From: Microbispora hainanensis
GTDB taxonomy: Bacteria > Actinomycetota > Actinomycetes > Streptosporangiales > Streptosporangiaceae
Length of the DNA: 64,000 nt
Reading direction: 5' to 3'
NCBI RefSeq assembly: GCF_006874475.1
Contig: NZ_VIRM01000034.1
Location: 1-64,000 of the forward strand
The number at the start of each line of letters is the position of its first letter. Position 1 is the stretch's first letter. The notes below the pieces were generated by a model that was given only the letters and a program-made list of their open reading frames with translations, ran no database searches and had not been told where the DNA came from. Below are positions 19,001 to 27,653 of this stretch, piece by piece. Position numbers and translations under genes: made by a program.

Positions 19001-19408
19001 ATGTCCGTCACCCTCACCGACCAGGACAAGATCACCCTGCGGACCGCCGCGTACGGCGCCGTCTCGCTGCTGGCCGCCGCCGGCGTCACCGGCTCGCCCC
19101 ACAAGGTCGCCACCGAGGGCTCCATCGCCCTGGCCTCCGCTACCGGCCTCGTCGGGCACGTGCTCGCCGAGAAGTCGACGGGCATGGACTTGAGCGGCAG
19201 GTCTGTGGCCGAGCTCGCCGACCGCGTGCTGCCGGCCCTGGCGGCATCGGTGAACCTGCTCAGGCGGCAGGCACCGGCCGAGGCCGACAACTTCCGCAGC
19301 ACCGTCCTCGTCGCGGTCGAAGCGGCCGCCCGGGCGCAGAAGGGCGAGCCCGGCCCCATCATGGCCGACATGACCCGCAAGATCACCGAAGCGCTCGACG
19401 CCGCCTGA
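19001..19408 (+). CDS. Conserved protein of unknown function
   Basis: A 135-aa, probably all-helical, soluble protein (LRTAAYGAVSLLAAAGV, then ALASATGLVGHVL). I do not recognise a functional family, although the composition and lack of low-complexity sequence suggest a genuine conserved protein. The ATG at 19001 follows AAAGGA at a reasonable distance. It lies 97 bp after the serine hydrolase on the same strand and may be co-transcribed with it. Confidence 0.8.
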   Translation: MSVTLTDQDKITLRTAAYGAVSLLAAAGVTGSPHKVATEGSIALASATGLVGHVLAEKSTGMDLSGRSVAELADRVLPALAASVNLLRRQAPAEADNFRSTVLVAVEAAARAQKGEPGPIMADMTRKITEALDAA

Positions 19409-19410
19409 CG

Positions 19411-19492
19411 GCAGGCCCCGGGTCCCGTCCGGACCCCGGGACGCGGCGACGACCAGCCCGGCCGGACCGCGAAGGCCGGCGCCCGGTCGTCG
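19411..19492. terminator. G+C-rich hairpins between convergent genes
   Basis: A hairpin formed by CCCGGGTCC (19417-19425) and GGACCCCGGG (19431-19440) is followed by nested inverted repeats CGACGACC (19447-19454)/GGTCGTCG (19485-19492) and CCGGCC (19458-19463)/GGCCGG (19474-19479). This probably ends both the 135-aa gene and the peptide-maturation-like gene. Confidence 0.65.
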
Positions 19493-19520
19493 GCCGCGTG
19501 CTGTCAGGTCCTCGCGTCGT

Positions 19521-20564
19521 TCAGCCGGGGCCGCACAGCCAGTGCCACTCGATGGAGGCGCGCCTGCGCCGGCCGGCGAGCCACTCGCCGAAGGCGGTCT
19601 CCCCCGCCGCGGTCAGCGTCTCCGGGTCGTCCCGCCCCACCCGGCGCTCCAGCACGATCCCGGTCAGATAGCCGTCGCCGTACGCCACCGGGCCGACCGG
19701 CGTGCCGGTCGGGACGTGCCGCAGGGGCGCGGGCAGGTCCCTGGCCCACCGCTCGCCGACGGTCACCACGGCCTCCCGGTAGTTCGACAGGCCGCTGGGC
19801 AGACCGCCCGTGCCGCGCAGCAGATCCCCGTTCATCGGCTGCGAGCCGGTCACCCACAGCGCGCGCACCCGGTCGAAGTCACCGCGGTGGGCGGCGAGGT
19901 GGCCCGGCGCGAGCTCGGCCTCCTTGCGCCGCCGGAAGCGCCGCCGCCGTGCGATCCCGGCGATGAACGCCTCGAACTGCTCGCCGGACAGCGACATCTC
20001 CGCCAGCCAGGCCAGCGTGGAGGCGCGGTCACGCAGGCCGTGGCCCGCACGGAACTCCTCGGTGGCGGCCCGGATGTCGGCGTCGCCGAGGGGCTCGCCG
20101 TCCTCCAGCGTCTCGTTCATCAGCAGGCACTGCTCGACGATCTCGTCATGGACGTCGCGATCGCCGTACGGCCGGCCGGGCAGCAGCATGAGCGCCTCGG
20201 CGACGGGCAGGCGCACGCGGTCGACCGTGACCAGATATCCGGCAACACAACATCCGGCGGCGCAGTGGGCCGAGTGCCCGGCCGGCCAGGGCACGCCGCC
20301 TTCCAGCGAGGTGAAAAGAGCCGAGGTGGAGAGGGCGACGGTGCCGCCCTCCGGATGGTCGACGAGCAGGTCGTAGCCGACCAGCGGGCTGCCCGGACGC
20401 AGGCCGACGACAAGCCGGGCCCGCACCTCCGGGTGGATGGCCGCCCACGCCGTGACCAGGGTCCTGGCCTCGGGAACGGCCGCACGGCGGCGGCCCAGGC
20501 CGCGCAGCAGTGCGACGGCTTCGGCGAGGACCGCGGCGAACGCCGTCGCCGGCACGGCGGTCAT
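19521..20564 (-). CDS. PpiC-related putative peptide-maturation protein
   Basis: A 347-aa protein that I match, from memory, to an actinobacterial family described as putative peptide-maturation proteins related to PpiC/SurA peptidyl-prolyl isomerases. The N-terminal domain (about 25-130) has HPEVRARLVVG and YDLLVDHPEGGTVAL; the middle has a SurA-like helical segment; the C-terminus has FGEWLAGRRRRASIEWHWL. Whether the isomerase residues are intact cannot be judged by eye. Its ATG overlaps the TGA of the 75-codon small gene (ATGA), so the two are translationally coupled. No radical-SAM, lanthipeptide or ATP-grasp enzyme lies nearby. The family name is a recollection, not a search result. Confidence 0.75.
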   Translation of the reverse strand: MTAVPATAFAAVLAEAVALLRGLGRRRAAVPEARTLVTAWAAIHPEVRARLVVGLRPGSPLVGYDLLVDHPEGGTVALSTSALFTSLEGGVPWPAGHSAHCAAGCCVAGYLVTVDRVRLPVAEALMLLPGRPYGDRDVHDEIVEQCLLMNETLEDGEPLGDADIRAATEEFRAGHGLRDRASTLAWLAEMSLSGEQFEAFIAGIARRRRFRRRKEAELAPGHLAAHRGDFDRVRALWVTGSQPMNGDLLRGTGGLPSGLSNYREAVVTVGERWARDLPAPLRHVPTGTPVGPVAYGDGYLTGIVLERRVGRDDPETLTAAGETAFGEWLAGRRRRASIEWHWLCGPG

Positions 20565-20788
20565 GCCGCCGGCCACGCGGCGATCGCGTCACCGGCCGGC
20601 GGCCCGGCGCTCTCCTCCACCGGCGCCCGCGCGCCGTCCGGATCCGCGACGACGCGCTCGCCCTCCGCGACCGCGGTCGCCCGTGACCCGGCGGCGGACT
20701 CACCACCGTCCCACCAGGCCACGGGGACGATCTCCGGGAGGACACGGCGCACGGCGCTGTCCTGCCGGTCACTCAGTATGAGGATCAC
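20561..20788 (-). CDS. Small coupled protein or precursor-like peptide (75 codons)
   Basis: A 75-aa reading frame starting at GTG 20788 whose stop overlaps the next start as ATGA, strong evidence that it is translated. The N-terminal MILILSDRQDS faintly resembles the first strand of ATP-grasp enzymes. The C-terminal half is Ala/Gly/Glu/Pro-rich with no Cys and ends DAIAAWPAA. An internal GTG start (about 52 codons, beginning AWWDGG) has a better-placed GGAG. It could be a precursor peptide for its coupled partner, a small partner protein, or the stub of a deleted gene. No homology is claimed. Confidence 0.6.
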   Translation of the reverse strand: MILILSDRQDSAVRRVLPEIVPVAWWDGGESAAGSRATAVAEGERVVADPDGARAPVEESAGPPAGDAIAAWPAA

Positions 20789-20859
20789 ACGCGAACGGTA
20801 GGAATCCGAGCTTGCGCCTCACTGGTTCGGATCTTGCATCCGACTTGAGTGGTCTCCGC

Positions 20860-22299
20860 TCAGCTCCACGCGAGCATGCGGAGGGGGTCCTCCAGCATGG
20901 CGCCGACGTCGCGCAGGACGTACGAACCGAGCTCGCCGTCGACAACGCGGTGGTCGAACGACAGCGCCAGCGTGGTGACCTTGCGGACCGCGAGCTGCCC
21001 GTCGACCACCCAGGGCATGTCCCTGATCTGACCGATGGCGAGGATCGCCACCTCTCCCGGGTTGAGGATCGGCGTGCCGGCGTCGACGCCGAAGACGCCG
21101 ACATTCGTGATCGTGATCGTGCCGCCGCTCAGCTCGGCCGGCTGGCACTTGCCGGCCCGCGCCCGCTCGGTGAGCTCGCCCAGCGCCCAGGCGAGTTCGG
21201 GCAGCGACATCGCGTCGGCGTCCTTGACGTTCGGCACGATCAGCCCGCGATCGGTGGCGGCGGCGATGCCGAGGTTCACGTAGTGCTTGACCACGATCTC
21301 CTCGCCCGTCCACGTGGCGTTGACCATCGGGTGCCGCTTCACCGCGGTGATCAGGGCCTTCGCCACGAGGAGCAGCGGCGAGACCTTGACCTCGGCGAAC
21401 TCGGGCAGCGTACGCAGCCGCCGGACCGCCTCCATCGTCTCGGTCACGTCGACCTGCAGCCACTCGGTCACATGCGGGGCCGAGAACGCGCTGGCCACCA
21501 TCGCCTGCGCGGTCGCCTTCCTGACCCCCCGGACCGGGATGCGCTCCTCCCGCGCCCCAGCCTCCCGCCGTACGGCGGACGCGACGGGGGCGGGGGCCGC
21601 CGCGGCGGCCTCCACGTCCGCCCGGGTGATCGACCCCTGGGGGCCGGTGCCCGTGAGGGTCGTCAGGTCGACGCCCAGGTCCTTGGCGAGCTTGCGGACC
21701 GGCGGCTTGGCCAGGACGCGCGCCCGCGCGGGCGTCGCGGAGCCGTTGCCCTGCGGTGCACCAACGCCCCCTGCCACCGGAATCGCCGGAGCGGCAGGAA
21801 CGGCCGGAGCGGCGACGACGGGGGCGACCGGCGGAGCGGACACGGCCGCCCGCGGAACGGATACGGCGGACGGCGGCACGGACACGGCGGACGGAGCGGG
21901 CGCGGCCGGCTTCCGGGGGCGGCGGCGGGTGGCGCTCGTCTTGACGCCATACCCGACCAGCACCGGCTGGCGCTCCTCCTTCGCCGGTGCGGCGTTCCGC
22001 ACGTCCGGCACCATGTCGTCCGCCAGTGCCTGACGGCCCGCGGCGGCGCCGTCACCACCCACGCCGTCCTCGACCGAGATGATCGGGCTGCCGACGTCCA
22101 CGGTCTGGCCCTCGCCGGCCAGCAGGGCGGAAACGGTGCCCTCGTACGGACACGGCAGCTCGACGACGGCCTTCGCCGTCTCGATCTCGACGATCGTCTG
22201 GTTGATCTTCACCGAGTCGCCCGGGGCGACGTGCCACTTGACGATTTCGGCCTCGGTCAGCCCCTCGCCCACGTCGGGGAGCCTGAACTCACGGAGCAT
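20860..22299 (-). CDS. bkdC: 2-oxoacid dehydrogenase E2, dihydrolipoyl acyltransferase
   Basis: The core of the branched-chain 2-oxoacid (or related) dehydrogenase complex (479 aa), transferring acyl groups from lipoate to CoA. It has an N-terminal lipoyl domain with Lys43 in EIETAKAVVEL, a long Pro/Ala/Val linker (about 95-190), a peripheral-subunit-binding domain (KPPVRKLAKDLGVDL) and a C-terminal catalytic domain with DHRVVDGE near the end. The ATG at 22299 has AGGGA upstream. It lies 17 bp after E1beta in the same operon. No E3 is adjacent, so a shared E3 elsewhere is expected. The branched-chain assignment rests on E1 similarity and is inferred. Confidence 0.93.
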   Translation of the reverse strand: MLREFRLPDVGEGLTEAEIVKWHVAPGDSVKINQTIVEIETAKAVVELPCPYEGTVSALLAGEGQTVDVGSPIISVEDGVGGDGAAAGRQALADDMVPDVRNAAPAKEERQPVLVGYGVKTSATRRRPRKPAAPAPSAVSVPPSAVSVPRAAVSAPPVAPVVAAPAVPAAPAIPVAGGVGAPQGNGSATPARARVLAKPPVRKLAKDLGVDLTTLTGTGPQGSITRADVEAAAAAPAPVASAVRREAGAREERIPVRGVRKATAQAMVASAFSAPHVTEWLQVDVTETMEAVRRLRTLPEFAEVKVSPLLLVAKALITAVKRHPMVNATWTGEEIVVKHYVNLGIAAATDRGLIVPNVKDADAMSLPELAWALGELTERARAGKCQPAELSGGTITITNVGVFGVDAGTPILNPGEVAILAIGQIRDMPWVVDGQLAVRKVTTLALSFDHRVVDGELGSYVLRDVGAMLEDPLRMLAWS

Positions 22300-22316
22300 G
22301 AGAAGTCCCTCCCCCC

Positions 22317-23291
22317 TCAGTAGGCGAACGTGCGGTCGACGGCGTCGAGCACGCGGTCCAGGTCGGGCAGGTAGTGGTCCTCCAGCCGTGACGGCGGATA
22401 GGGCGTGGAGAACCCGCCGACCCGCAGCACCGGCGCCTCCAGGCTGTAGAAGCAGCGCTCGGTGATGCGCGCCGCCAGCTCGGCCCCGTAGCCGGTGAAG
22501 ACGGGGGCCTCGTGGGCGACGACGCATCGTCCGGTGCGCGTGACGGACTCGGTCAGGACGTCCACGTCGAGGGGGTTGAGCGAGCGCAGGTCGATGACCT
22601 CGATGTCCCGCCCGTCCTCCTCCGCCGCGGCGGCGGCCTCCAGGCAGGTCTTCACCATCGGCCCGTACGCGATCAGCGTGACGTCGCTGCCCTGCCGTAC
22701 GGTGCGGGCGCGGTCGAGCGGCAGGCCGGGGGCGGCGAGGTCGACGTCGGCCTTGTCCCAATAACGGCGCTTGGGCTCGAAGAAGATGATCGGGTCGTCG
22801 CAGCGGACGGCGTCCTGGATCATCGTGTACGCGTCCACCGGGTTGGAGCACGCGACCACCCGCAGGCCCGCGGTGTGGGTGAAGTACGCCTCGGGCGACT
22901 CCGAGTGGTGCTCGACGGCACCGATGCCGCCGCCGCAGGGGATGCGTACGACGACCGGCAGCTTGAGCGTGCCGAGCGACCGCAGCGGCATCTTGGCGAG
23001 CTGCGTGATGATCTGGTCGGCGGCCGGGAACACGAACCCGTCGAACTGGATCTCGCAGACCGGCCGGTAGCCGCGCAGGGCCAGGCCGATCGCCGTCCCG
23101 ATGATGCCCGACTCGGCGAGCGGCGTGTCGATCACGCGGTCCTCGCCGAAGTCCTTCTGCAGGCCGTCGGTGACGCGGAAGACGCCGCCGAGCTTGCCGA
23201 CGTCCTCTCCCATCACGAGCACCTTGGGGTCGTCCTCCATCGAGCGGCGGAGGCCCTCGTTCAACGCCTTGGCGAGAGTCAGAGTGGTCAT
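22317..23291 (-). CDS. bkdB: 2-oxoacid dehydrogenase E1 beta subunit
   Basis: The beta subunit (324 aa) of the thiamine-diphosphate-dependent E1 component, which decarboxylates branched-chain 2-oxoacids. The ThDP-activating Glu region is GIIGTAIGLALRGYRPVCEIQF, and VEHHSESPEAYFTHTAGL is the family's conserved loop. The ATG overlaps the upstream stop (ATGA at 23288-23291), giving tight coupling and equal amounts of alpha and beta subunits. Confidence 0.95.
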   Translation of the reverse strand: MTTLTLAKALNEGLRRSMEDDPKVLVMGEDVGKLGGVFRVTDGLQKDFGEDRVIDTPLAESGIIGTAIGLALRGYRPVCEIQFDGFVFPAADQIITQLAKMPLRSLGTLKLPVVVRIPCGGGIGAVEHHSESPEAYFTHTAGLRVVACSNPVDAYTMIQDAVRCDDPIIFFEPKRRYWDKADVDLAAPGLPLDRARTVRQGSDVTLIAYGPMVKTCLEAAAAAEEDGRDIEVIDLRSLNPLDVDVLTESVTRTGRCVVAHEAPVFTGYGAELAARITERCFYSLEAPVLRVGGFSTPYPPSRLEDHYLPDLDRVLDAVDRTFAY

Positions 23292-24379
23292 CGTTCGAAC
23301 CCCGCCAGGTAGGTCAGATACTGCTCGCGTTCCTCGTCGAGGAGTGAGTGGGCACCGGCGTACACGTGATCAAAGATAGCCCTGGGGGGTGGATCGGGCA
23401 GCGCGAGGCACCGGCTTCGCACGTCTTTGCCGAGCGCGTCGGCCTCGGCGTCGATCTTCTCGAAGAACTCCTGGTCGGCGAGCTGGTTCTTGAAGAGGTA
23501 CGCCTTGACCCGCTCGATGGGGTCCTTCAGCTTCCACGCCTCCAGCTCGTCTGCGAGGCGATAGCGGGTGGGGTCGTCGGAGGTGGTGTGCGCGCCCATC
23601 CGGTAGGTGAACGCCTCGATCATCGTCGGGCCCTGCCCCTCGCGAGCGTTCTGGAGCGCCCGGCGGGTCACGGCGAGGCAGGCGAACACGTCGTTGCCGT
23701 CGACCCGGATGCCGGGGAAGCCGAAGCCGGACGCCCTCTTGTAGAGCGGGATCTTCGTCTGCTTCTCCAGCGGCTCGGAGATGGCCCACTGGTTGTTCTG
23801 GCAGAAGAACACGATGGGGGCGTTGAACACCGAGGCCCAGATGAACGACTCGTTCACGTCGCCCTGGGAGGTCGCGCCGTCGCCGAAGTAGACGATCGTG
23901 GCCGCCTCGGCGCCGTCGCGCTGGATGCCCATGGCATAGCCGACCGCGTGCAGGGCCTGGGAGCCGATGACGATCGTGTAGAGGTGGAAGTTGTGCTCCA
24001 CCGGGTCCCACCCGCCGTTGCTCACGCCGCGGAAGAGGCCGAGCAGCTTGACCGGGTCGACGTCGCGGCACCAGGCCACACCGTGCTCCCGGTAGGTGGG
24101 GAAGGCCATGTCGGCGTCGGTGAGCGCCCGGCCCGAGCCGATCTGGGCCGCCTCCTGACCGAGCAGGGAGGCCCAGATGCCGAGCTCGCCCTGCCGCTGG
24201 AGCGCGACGGCCTCCAGGTCGATGCGGCGGACGAGGACCAGATCACGATAGAGGGAGCGGACCTCCTCCGCGGTCAGCTCGATGTCGTAGTCGGGATGCT
24301 CGACCCGCTCCCCTTCGGGGGTGAGCAGTTGGACGAGCTCCGGAGGTGCGTCTGCACCACGAGGGGCGTCGGCTGTCAC
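23288..24379 (-). CDS. bkdA: 2-oxoacid dehydrogenase E1 alpha subunit
   Basis: The alpha subunit (363 aa) of the branched-chain 2-oxoacid dehydrogenase E1. The ThDP-binding motif is GDGATSQGDVNESF...NNQW, and YRMGAHTTSDDPTRYR is the branched-chain-type phosphorylation-loop region, which favours Bkd over pyruvate dehydrogenase. The GTG at 24379 is chosen because GGAG lies about eight bases upstream; reading farther upstream gives basic, non-conserved sequence. It is the first gene of the E1alpha-E1beta-E2 operon. Products feed branched-chain fatty-acid synthesis and macrolide-type precursors. Confidence 0.93.
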   Translation of the reverse strand: MTADAPRGADAPPELVQLLTPEGERVEHPDYDIELTAEEVRSLYRDLVLVRRIDLEAVALQRQGELGIWASLLGQEAAQIGSGRALTDADMAFPTYREHGVAWCRDVDPVKLLGLFRGVSNGGWDPVEHNFHLYTIVIGSQALHAVGYAMGIQRDGAEAATIVYFGDGATSQGDVNESFIWASVFNAPIVFFCQNNQWAISEPLEKQTKIPLYKRASGFGFPGIRVDGNDVFACLAVTRRALQNAREGQGPTMIEAFTYRMGAHTTSDDPTRYRLADELEAWKLKDPIERVKAYLFKNQLADQEFFEKIDAEADALGKDVRSRCLALPDPPPRAIFDHVYAGAHSLLDEEREQYLTYLAGFER

Positions 24380-24587
24380 GTGCCACTCCTGTGCGTGTCG
24401 GGCCCCCGCGGGTGGGGTCACCCCCGCAGGACGGCCGGGTCGTCGGGCGTACGGCCGCTGGGGTGGGCGACCGGGCGCATATGTGGACATCGTGGCAGAA
24501 CTCACACCCCTGAGCGCAAGTCCCCGCCCGCCCGTCCACACTCCTCCGATTCCCGGATGGTGAGACGCCACACCCCGGGATCTCTTC

Positions 24588-26201
24588 CTAGGAGCGGTGA
24601 ACCACGCGTCCTCCCAGCATGGTCAGCCACGCGTTCACGCCCGCGAGGTCGTCCACGCCCACGCGGTCGAGATCGTGATCCAAGACGACGACGTCGGCCA
24701 GCTTCCCCGGCGTCAGGGAACCGATGCGGTCTTCCATCCGCAGCGCGTACGCCGCGTCGGCGGTGTGGGCGCGCAACGCCTCGTCCAGCGTGACGGCCTG
24801 GTCGGCGCCGATGGGGTCGCCCTCCCGGGTGCGCCGCCGTACGGCGTTGGCCACGGTCTCCATCGGCCGCAGCGAGGAGACGAACGAGTCGCTCGACAGC
24901 ACCGGGCGGAGCCCGCCGTCGATCTCCTCGCGCATCGGCTGGAGCCGGTGGGCGCGGCGCTCCCCCAGCCGCCGTACGAAGTCCCTCCCGCTGTCGTACA
25001 GGAAGTTCGGCTGGTTGACCGGGATGACGCCGAGCGCGGCGAATTCCCGCACCTGGCCGGGCGTCGGGTGGCCGCAGTGCTCGATGCGCGGCCGTGCGTC
25101 GTCTCCCGACACGGCCACCGCGGCCTTGATCGCGTCGAGCGTGTAGGCCATCGCGAGATCGCCCTGGGTGTGCACGCCGACTTGCCAGCCCGCGGCGGCT
25201 GCCCGGCGGACGAGGTCGGTGAGCCGCTCGGGCCGGTGATAGGTGAAGCCGGTAAACTGGCCGCTCTCGCCGTACGGCTCGCTGAACAGGGCGGTGCCGC
25301 CGAGCAGCGTGCCGTCGCAGTAGAACTTCATCGCGCCCAGGCGCAGCATGTCGTCGCCGAAGGGACCGGCCAGGCCGAGGGTGGTCAGGTCGTCCAGCAT
25401 GTGCGACAGCGGCATGCAGACCGTACGCACCGGCAGGGTGCCGGCGGCGTGCGCGGCTCGGTAGATCGTCAGCTCCCGGCGGGACACCTGGGGGTCGCAC
25501 ACCGTCGTGAGCCCCGCCGACAGGTACGCCTCGCCGGCGGCGGCGAGCCAGGACAGCAGCTGCTCCGCCGGGAGATCGGTGTGGAAGTTGGGGCCGTGGC
25601 AGCCGATGTCCACCGCGGTCGGCAGCAGCAGCTGCATCGCGGAGTCCAGCACCATCCCGGTGAGCCGGCCGCCCTCGTCGCGCAGGAAGGCGCCGCCGGC
25701 CGGGTCGGGCACATCCGCGGTGATCCCTCGCCATGCCAGCGCGGCGGAGTTGACCACGGCGTGGTGGCCGGAGACGTGGTAGACGATCACCGGGTGCTCG
25801 GTCGTCGCCTCGTCCAGGTCCCACCGCGACGGCCGGCCACCGGGAAACTTGGCGTCGTCCATGCCGAACGCCCTGATCCACTGGCCCTGTGGTGTACGTC
25901 GCGCCTGCTCGGCGATCACCGCCATCAGGTCGGCGGCGCTCGCCACGGCCGGGTAACGCGCGTCGACGGACGTCAGGGACTCGGCCGTGGACAGCAAGTG
26001 ATTGTGCGGATCGATGAACCCCGGCAGCACGGTGCGGCCCCCGGCGTCGATCACCTCCGCACCGGGTCCCGCCGCCCTCGTCACCTCGGCGTGCCGGCCG
26101 ACGGCGAGGACGCGGCCGTCGCGCACGGCGAGTGCCTCGCATCGGGGCATACCGGGGTCCATAGTGCGGACCTTGGCGTTGGTGATGACGATCGCGGACA
26201 A
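24588..26201 (-). CDS. Amidohydrolase family protein (YtcJ-like)
   Basis: A 537-aa metal-dependent amidohydrolase. DPHNH (first metal-binding HxH), VGVHTQGD (a later His) and the SSDSFVSSL Asp give the usual TIM-barrel ligands. C-terminal GSLTPGKLADVVVLD is the family signature. It resembles YtcJ/N-substituted formamide deformylase proteins. The start is uncertain: TTG at 26201 sits just after GGAGGAG and is preferred; a GTG at 26225 overlapping the upstream TGA is the alternative. It is the second gene after the MHS transporter, so it probably hydrolyses what that carrier imports. Confidence 0.88.
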   Translation of the reverse strand: MSAIVITNAKVRTMDPGMPRCEALAVRDGRVLAVGRHAEVTRAAGPGAEVIDAGGRTVLPGFIDPHNHLLSTAESLTSVDARYPAVASAADLMAVIAEQARRTPQGQWIRAFGMDDAKFPGGRPSRWDLDEATTEHPVIVYHVSGHHAVVNSAALAWRGITADVPDPAGGAFLRDEGGRLTGMVLDSAMQLLLPTAVDIGCHGPNFHTDLPAEQLLSWLAAAGEAYLSAGLTTVCDPQVSRRELTIYRAAHAAGTLPVRTVCMPLSHMLDDLTTLGLAGPFGDDMLRLGAMKFYCDGTLLGGTALFSEPYGESGQFTGFTYHRPERLTDLVRRAAAAGWQVGVHTQGDLAMAYTLDAIKAAVAVSGDDARPRIEHCGHPTPGQVREFAALGVIPVNQPNFLYDSGRDFVRRLGERRAHRLQPMREEIDGGLRPVLSSDSFVSSLRPMETVANAVRRRTREGDPIGADQAVTLDEALRAHTADAAYALRMEDRIGSLTPGKLADVVVLDHDLDRVGVDDLAGVNAWLTMLGGRVVHRS

Positions 26202-26221
26202 GAACTCCTCCAACCAATGGA

Positions 26222-27538
26222 TCACTGAGAGACGGCGGGCGTGCCGGAGACGGCCGGGGTGTCGCGGTGGCGCGGTGCGGCGGCCAGGCAGACCACGCTG
26301 AGCAGGCACATCCCGATCAGCAGCCCGATGGCGGGCGCGGGCCCGCCGCCGCCGGCCTTCACCAGGGCGGTCGCCGCCAGTGGCGAGAGCCCGCCGAAGA
26401 TCGCCCCGGCCACCTGGTAGGCCAGCGACATGCCCGTGTAGCGCACGTCCGGGGAGAACATCTCCGCGAGCAGCGTGGCCATCGGCCCGTATGTCGCGGA
26501 CATGGCCAGCCGCATGAGGCCCAGCATCAGGAAGATGAGGACAGTGTCGCGGGTCCCCATGACGGTGAACTGCGGGACCGCGAGCAGGGCCACGGCGACC
26601 AGCCCGGCGATGACGACCCGCCGCCCGCCGACCCGGTCTCCGAGCCACGAGATGGCGAGCGTGGCGACGAGTTCGACGAACGCGGCGAAGCTGAGCCCGT
26701 TGAGCACCACCTGCTCCTCGACTCCGACGTCCGCGCCGGTCGCGTAGGCGAGCAGGAAGGTCGTCGCGATGTAGTAGCCGCCGATGGCCACGGGGAGCGC
26801 CCCGATGCCGAGCAGCACTGGCCGCCACGACGACCTCAGCACGGCCCTGATCGGCAGCTCCGCGGCGTCCGCGGGGGCGCTCGCGCGCCGCTGCTTGACC
26901 TGTTCGAAGACCGGCGACTCCTCGACCCGCAGCCGGATGAACATGCCGACGAGCACCAGGATCGCCGAGACGAGGAACGGCACCCGCCAGGCCCAGCCGC
27001 GCAGGGCCGCGTCGCCGAACGAGGTCATCACGCTGAACGCCCCGGTCGCGAGCAGGGCGCCAGCGGAGTTGCCGAGCTGGGCGAACGAGCCGTAGAAGGT
27101 CTTCTTCCCCTCCGGGGCGTGCTCGACCGCCATCAGCGCGGCCCCGCCCCACTCACCCCCGACCGCGAGGCCCTGGACGAACCGCAGCAGCACCAGCAGC
27201 GCGGGCGCCACCGCTCCGGCAGAGGCGTAGGTGGGCAGCAGCCCGACGGCGAAGGTGGCCACGCCCATCATCAGCAGCGTGACGACCAGGGCCGACTTGC
27301 GGCCCAGCCGGTCGCCGAAGTGACCGAACACCACGCCGCCCAAGGGACGCGCGAAGAACCCGACGGCGTACGTCGCGAATGCCGCCATGACGCCGACCAG
27401 CGGATCGGTGGACGCCGGGAAGAAGACGTTCCCGAAGACGAGGGCCGCGGCCGTCGCGTAGACGTAGAAGTCGTACCACTCGATTGTGGTTCCGATGAAG
27501 GCCGCGTACGCGGCCCGGCGGGGGGTTCGTCGGTCCAT
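26222..27538 (-). CDS. MHS-family MFS transporter
   Basis: A 438-aa, 12-helix proton symporter of the metabolite:H+ symporter group (ProP/KgtP relatives), which takes up carboxylates, betaines or aromatic acids. The opening AAFIGTTIEWYDFYVYATAA and the loop RPLGGVVFGHFGDRLGRK are diagnostic. It is first in an operon with the amidohydrolase (20-bp gap) and divergent from a PucR-type activator with a 26-bp palindrome between them. The imported compound is probably the amidohydrolase substrate. Confidence 0.93.
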   Translation of the reverse strand: MDRRTPRRAAYAAFIGTTIEWYDFYVYATAAALVFGNVFFPASTDPLVGVMAAFATYAVGFFARPLGGVVFGHFGDRLGRKSALVVTLLMMGVATFAVGLLPTYASAGAVAPALLVLLRFVQGLAVGGEWGGAALMAVEHAPEGKKTFYGSFAQLGNSAGALLATGAFSVMTSFGDAALRGWAWRVPFLVSAILVLVGMFIRLRVEESPVFEQVKQRRASAPADAAELPIRAVLRSSWRPVLLGIGALPVAIGGYYIATTFLLAYATGADVGVEEQVVLNGLSFAAFVELVATLAISWLGDRVGGRRVVIAGLVAVALLAVPQFTVMGTRDTVLIFLMLGLMRLAMSATYGPMATLLAEMFSPDVRYTGMSLAYQVAGAIFGGLSPLAATALVKAGGGGPAPAIGLLIGMCLLSVVCLAAAPRHRDTPAVSGTPAVSQ

Positions 27539-27560
27539 GAGGTCCTCCGTGGGTTGGGGG

Positions 27561-27586
27561 TTGGACAGACCGTACGATCAGGCCAA
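27561..27586. promoter_or_regulatory. 26-bp palindrome in PucR/MHS divergent region
   Basis: The sequence has dyad symmetry around CGTACG (27571-27576), with TTGG (27561-27564) and CCAA (27583-27586) at the ends; ten of thirteen positions per half match. It lies midway between the divergent PucR regulator and transporter genes and is the best candidate for the PucR binding site. Confidence 0.6.
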
Positions 27587-27653
27587 ACAGGAGCAATGTG
27601 GGCGATCTGCACTATCGTCGGGGCTTTCTCGGGCGAAGTGCACAGGAGACGTC

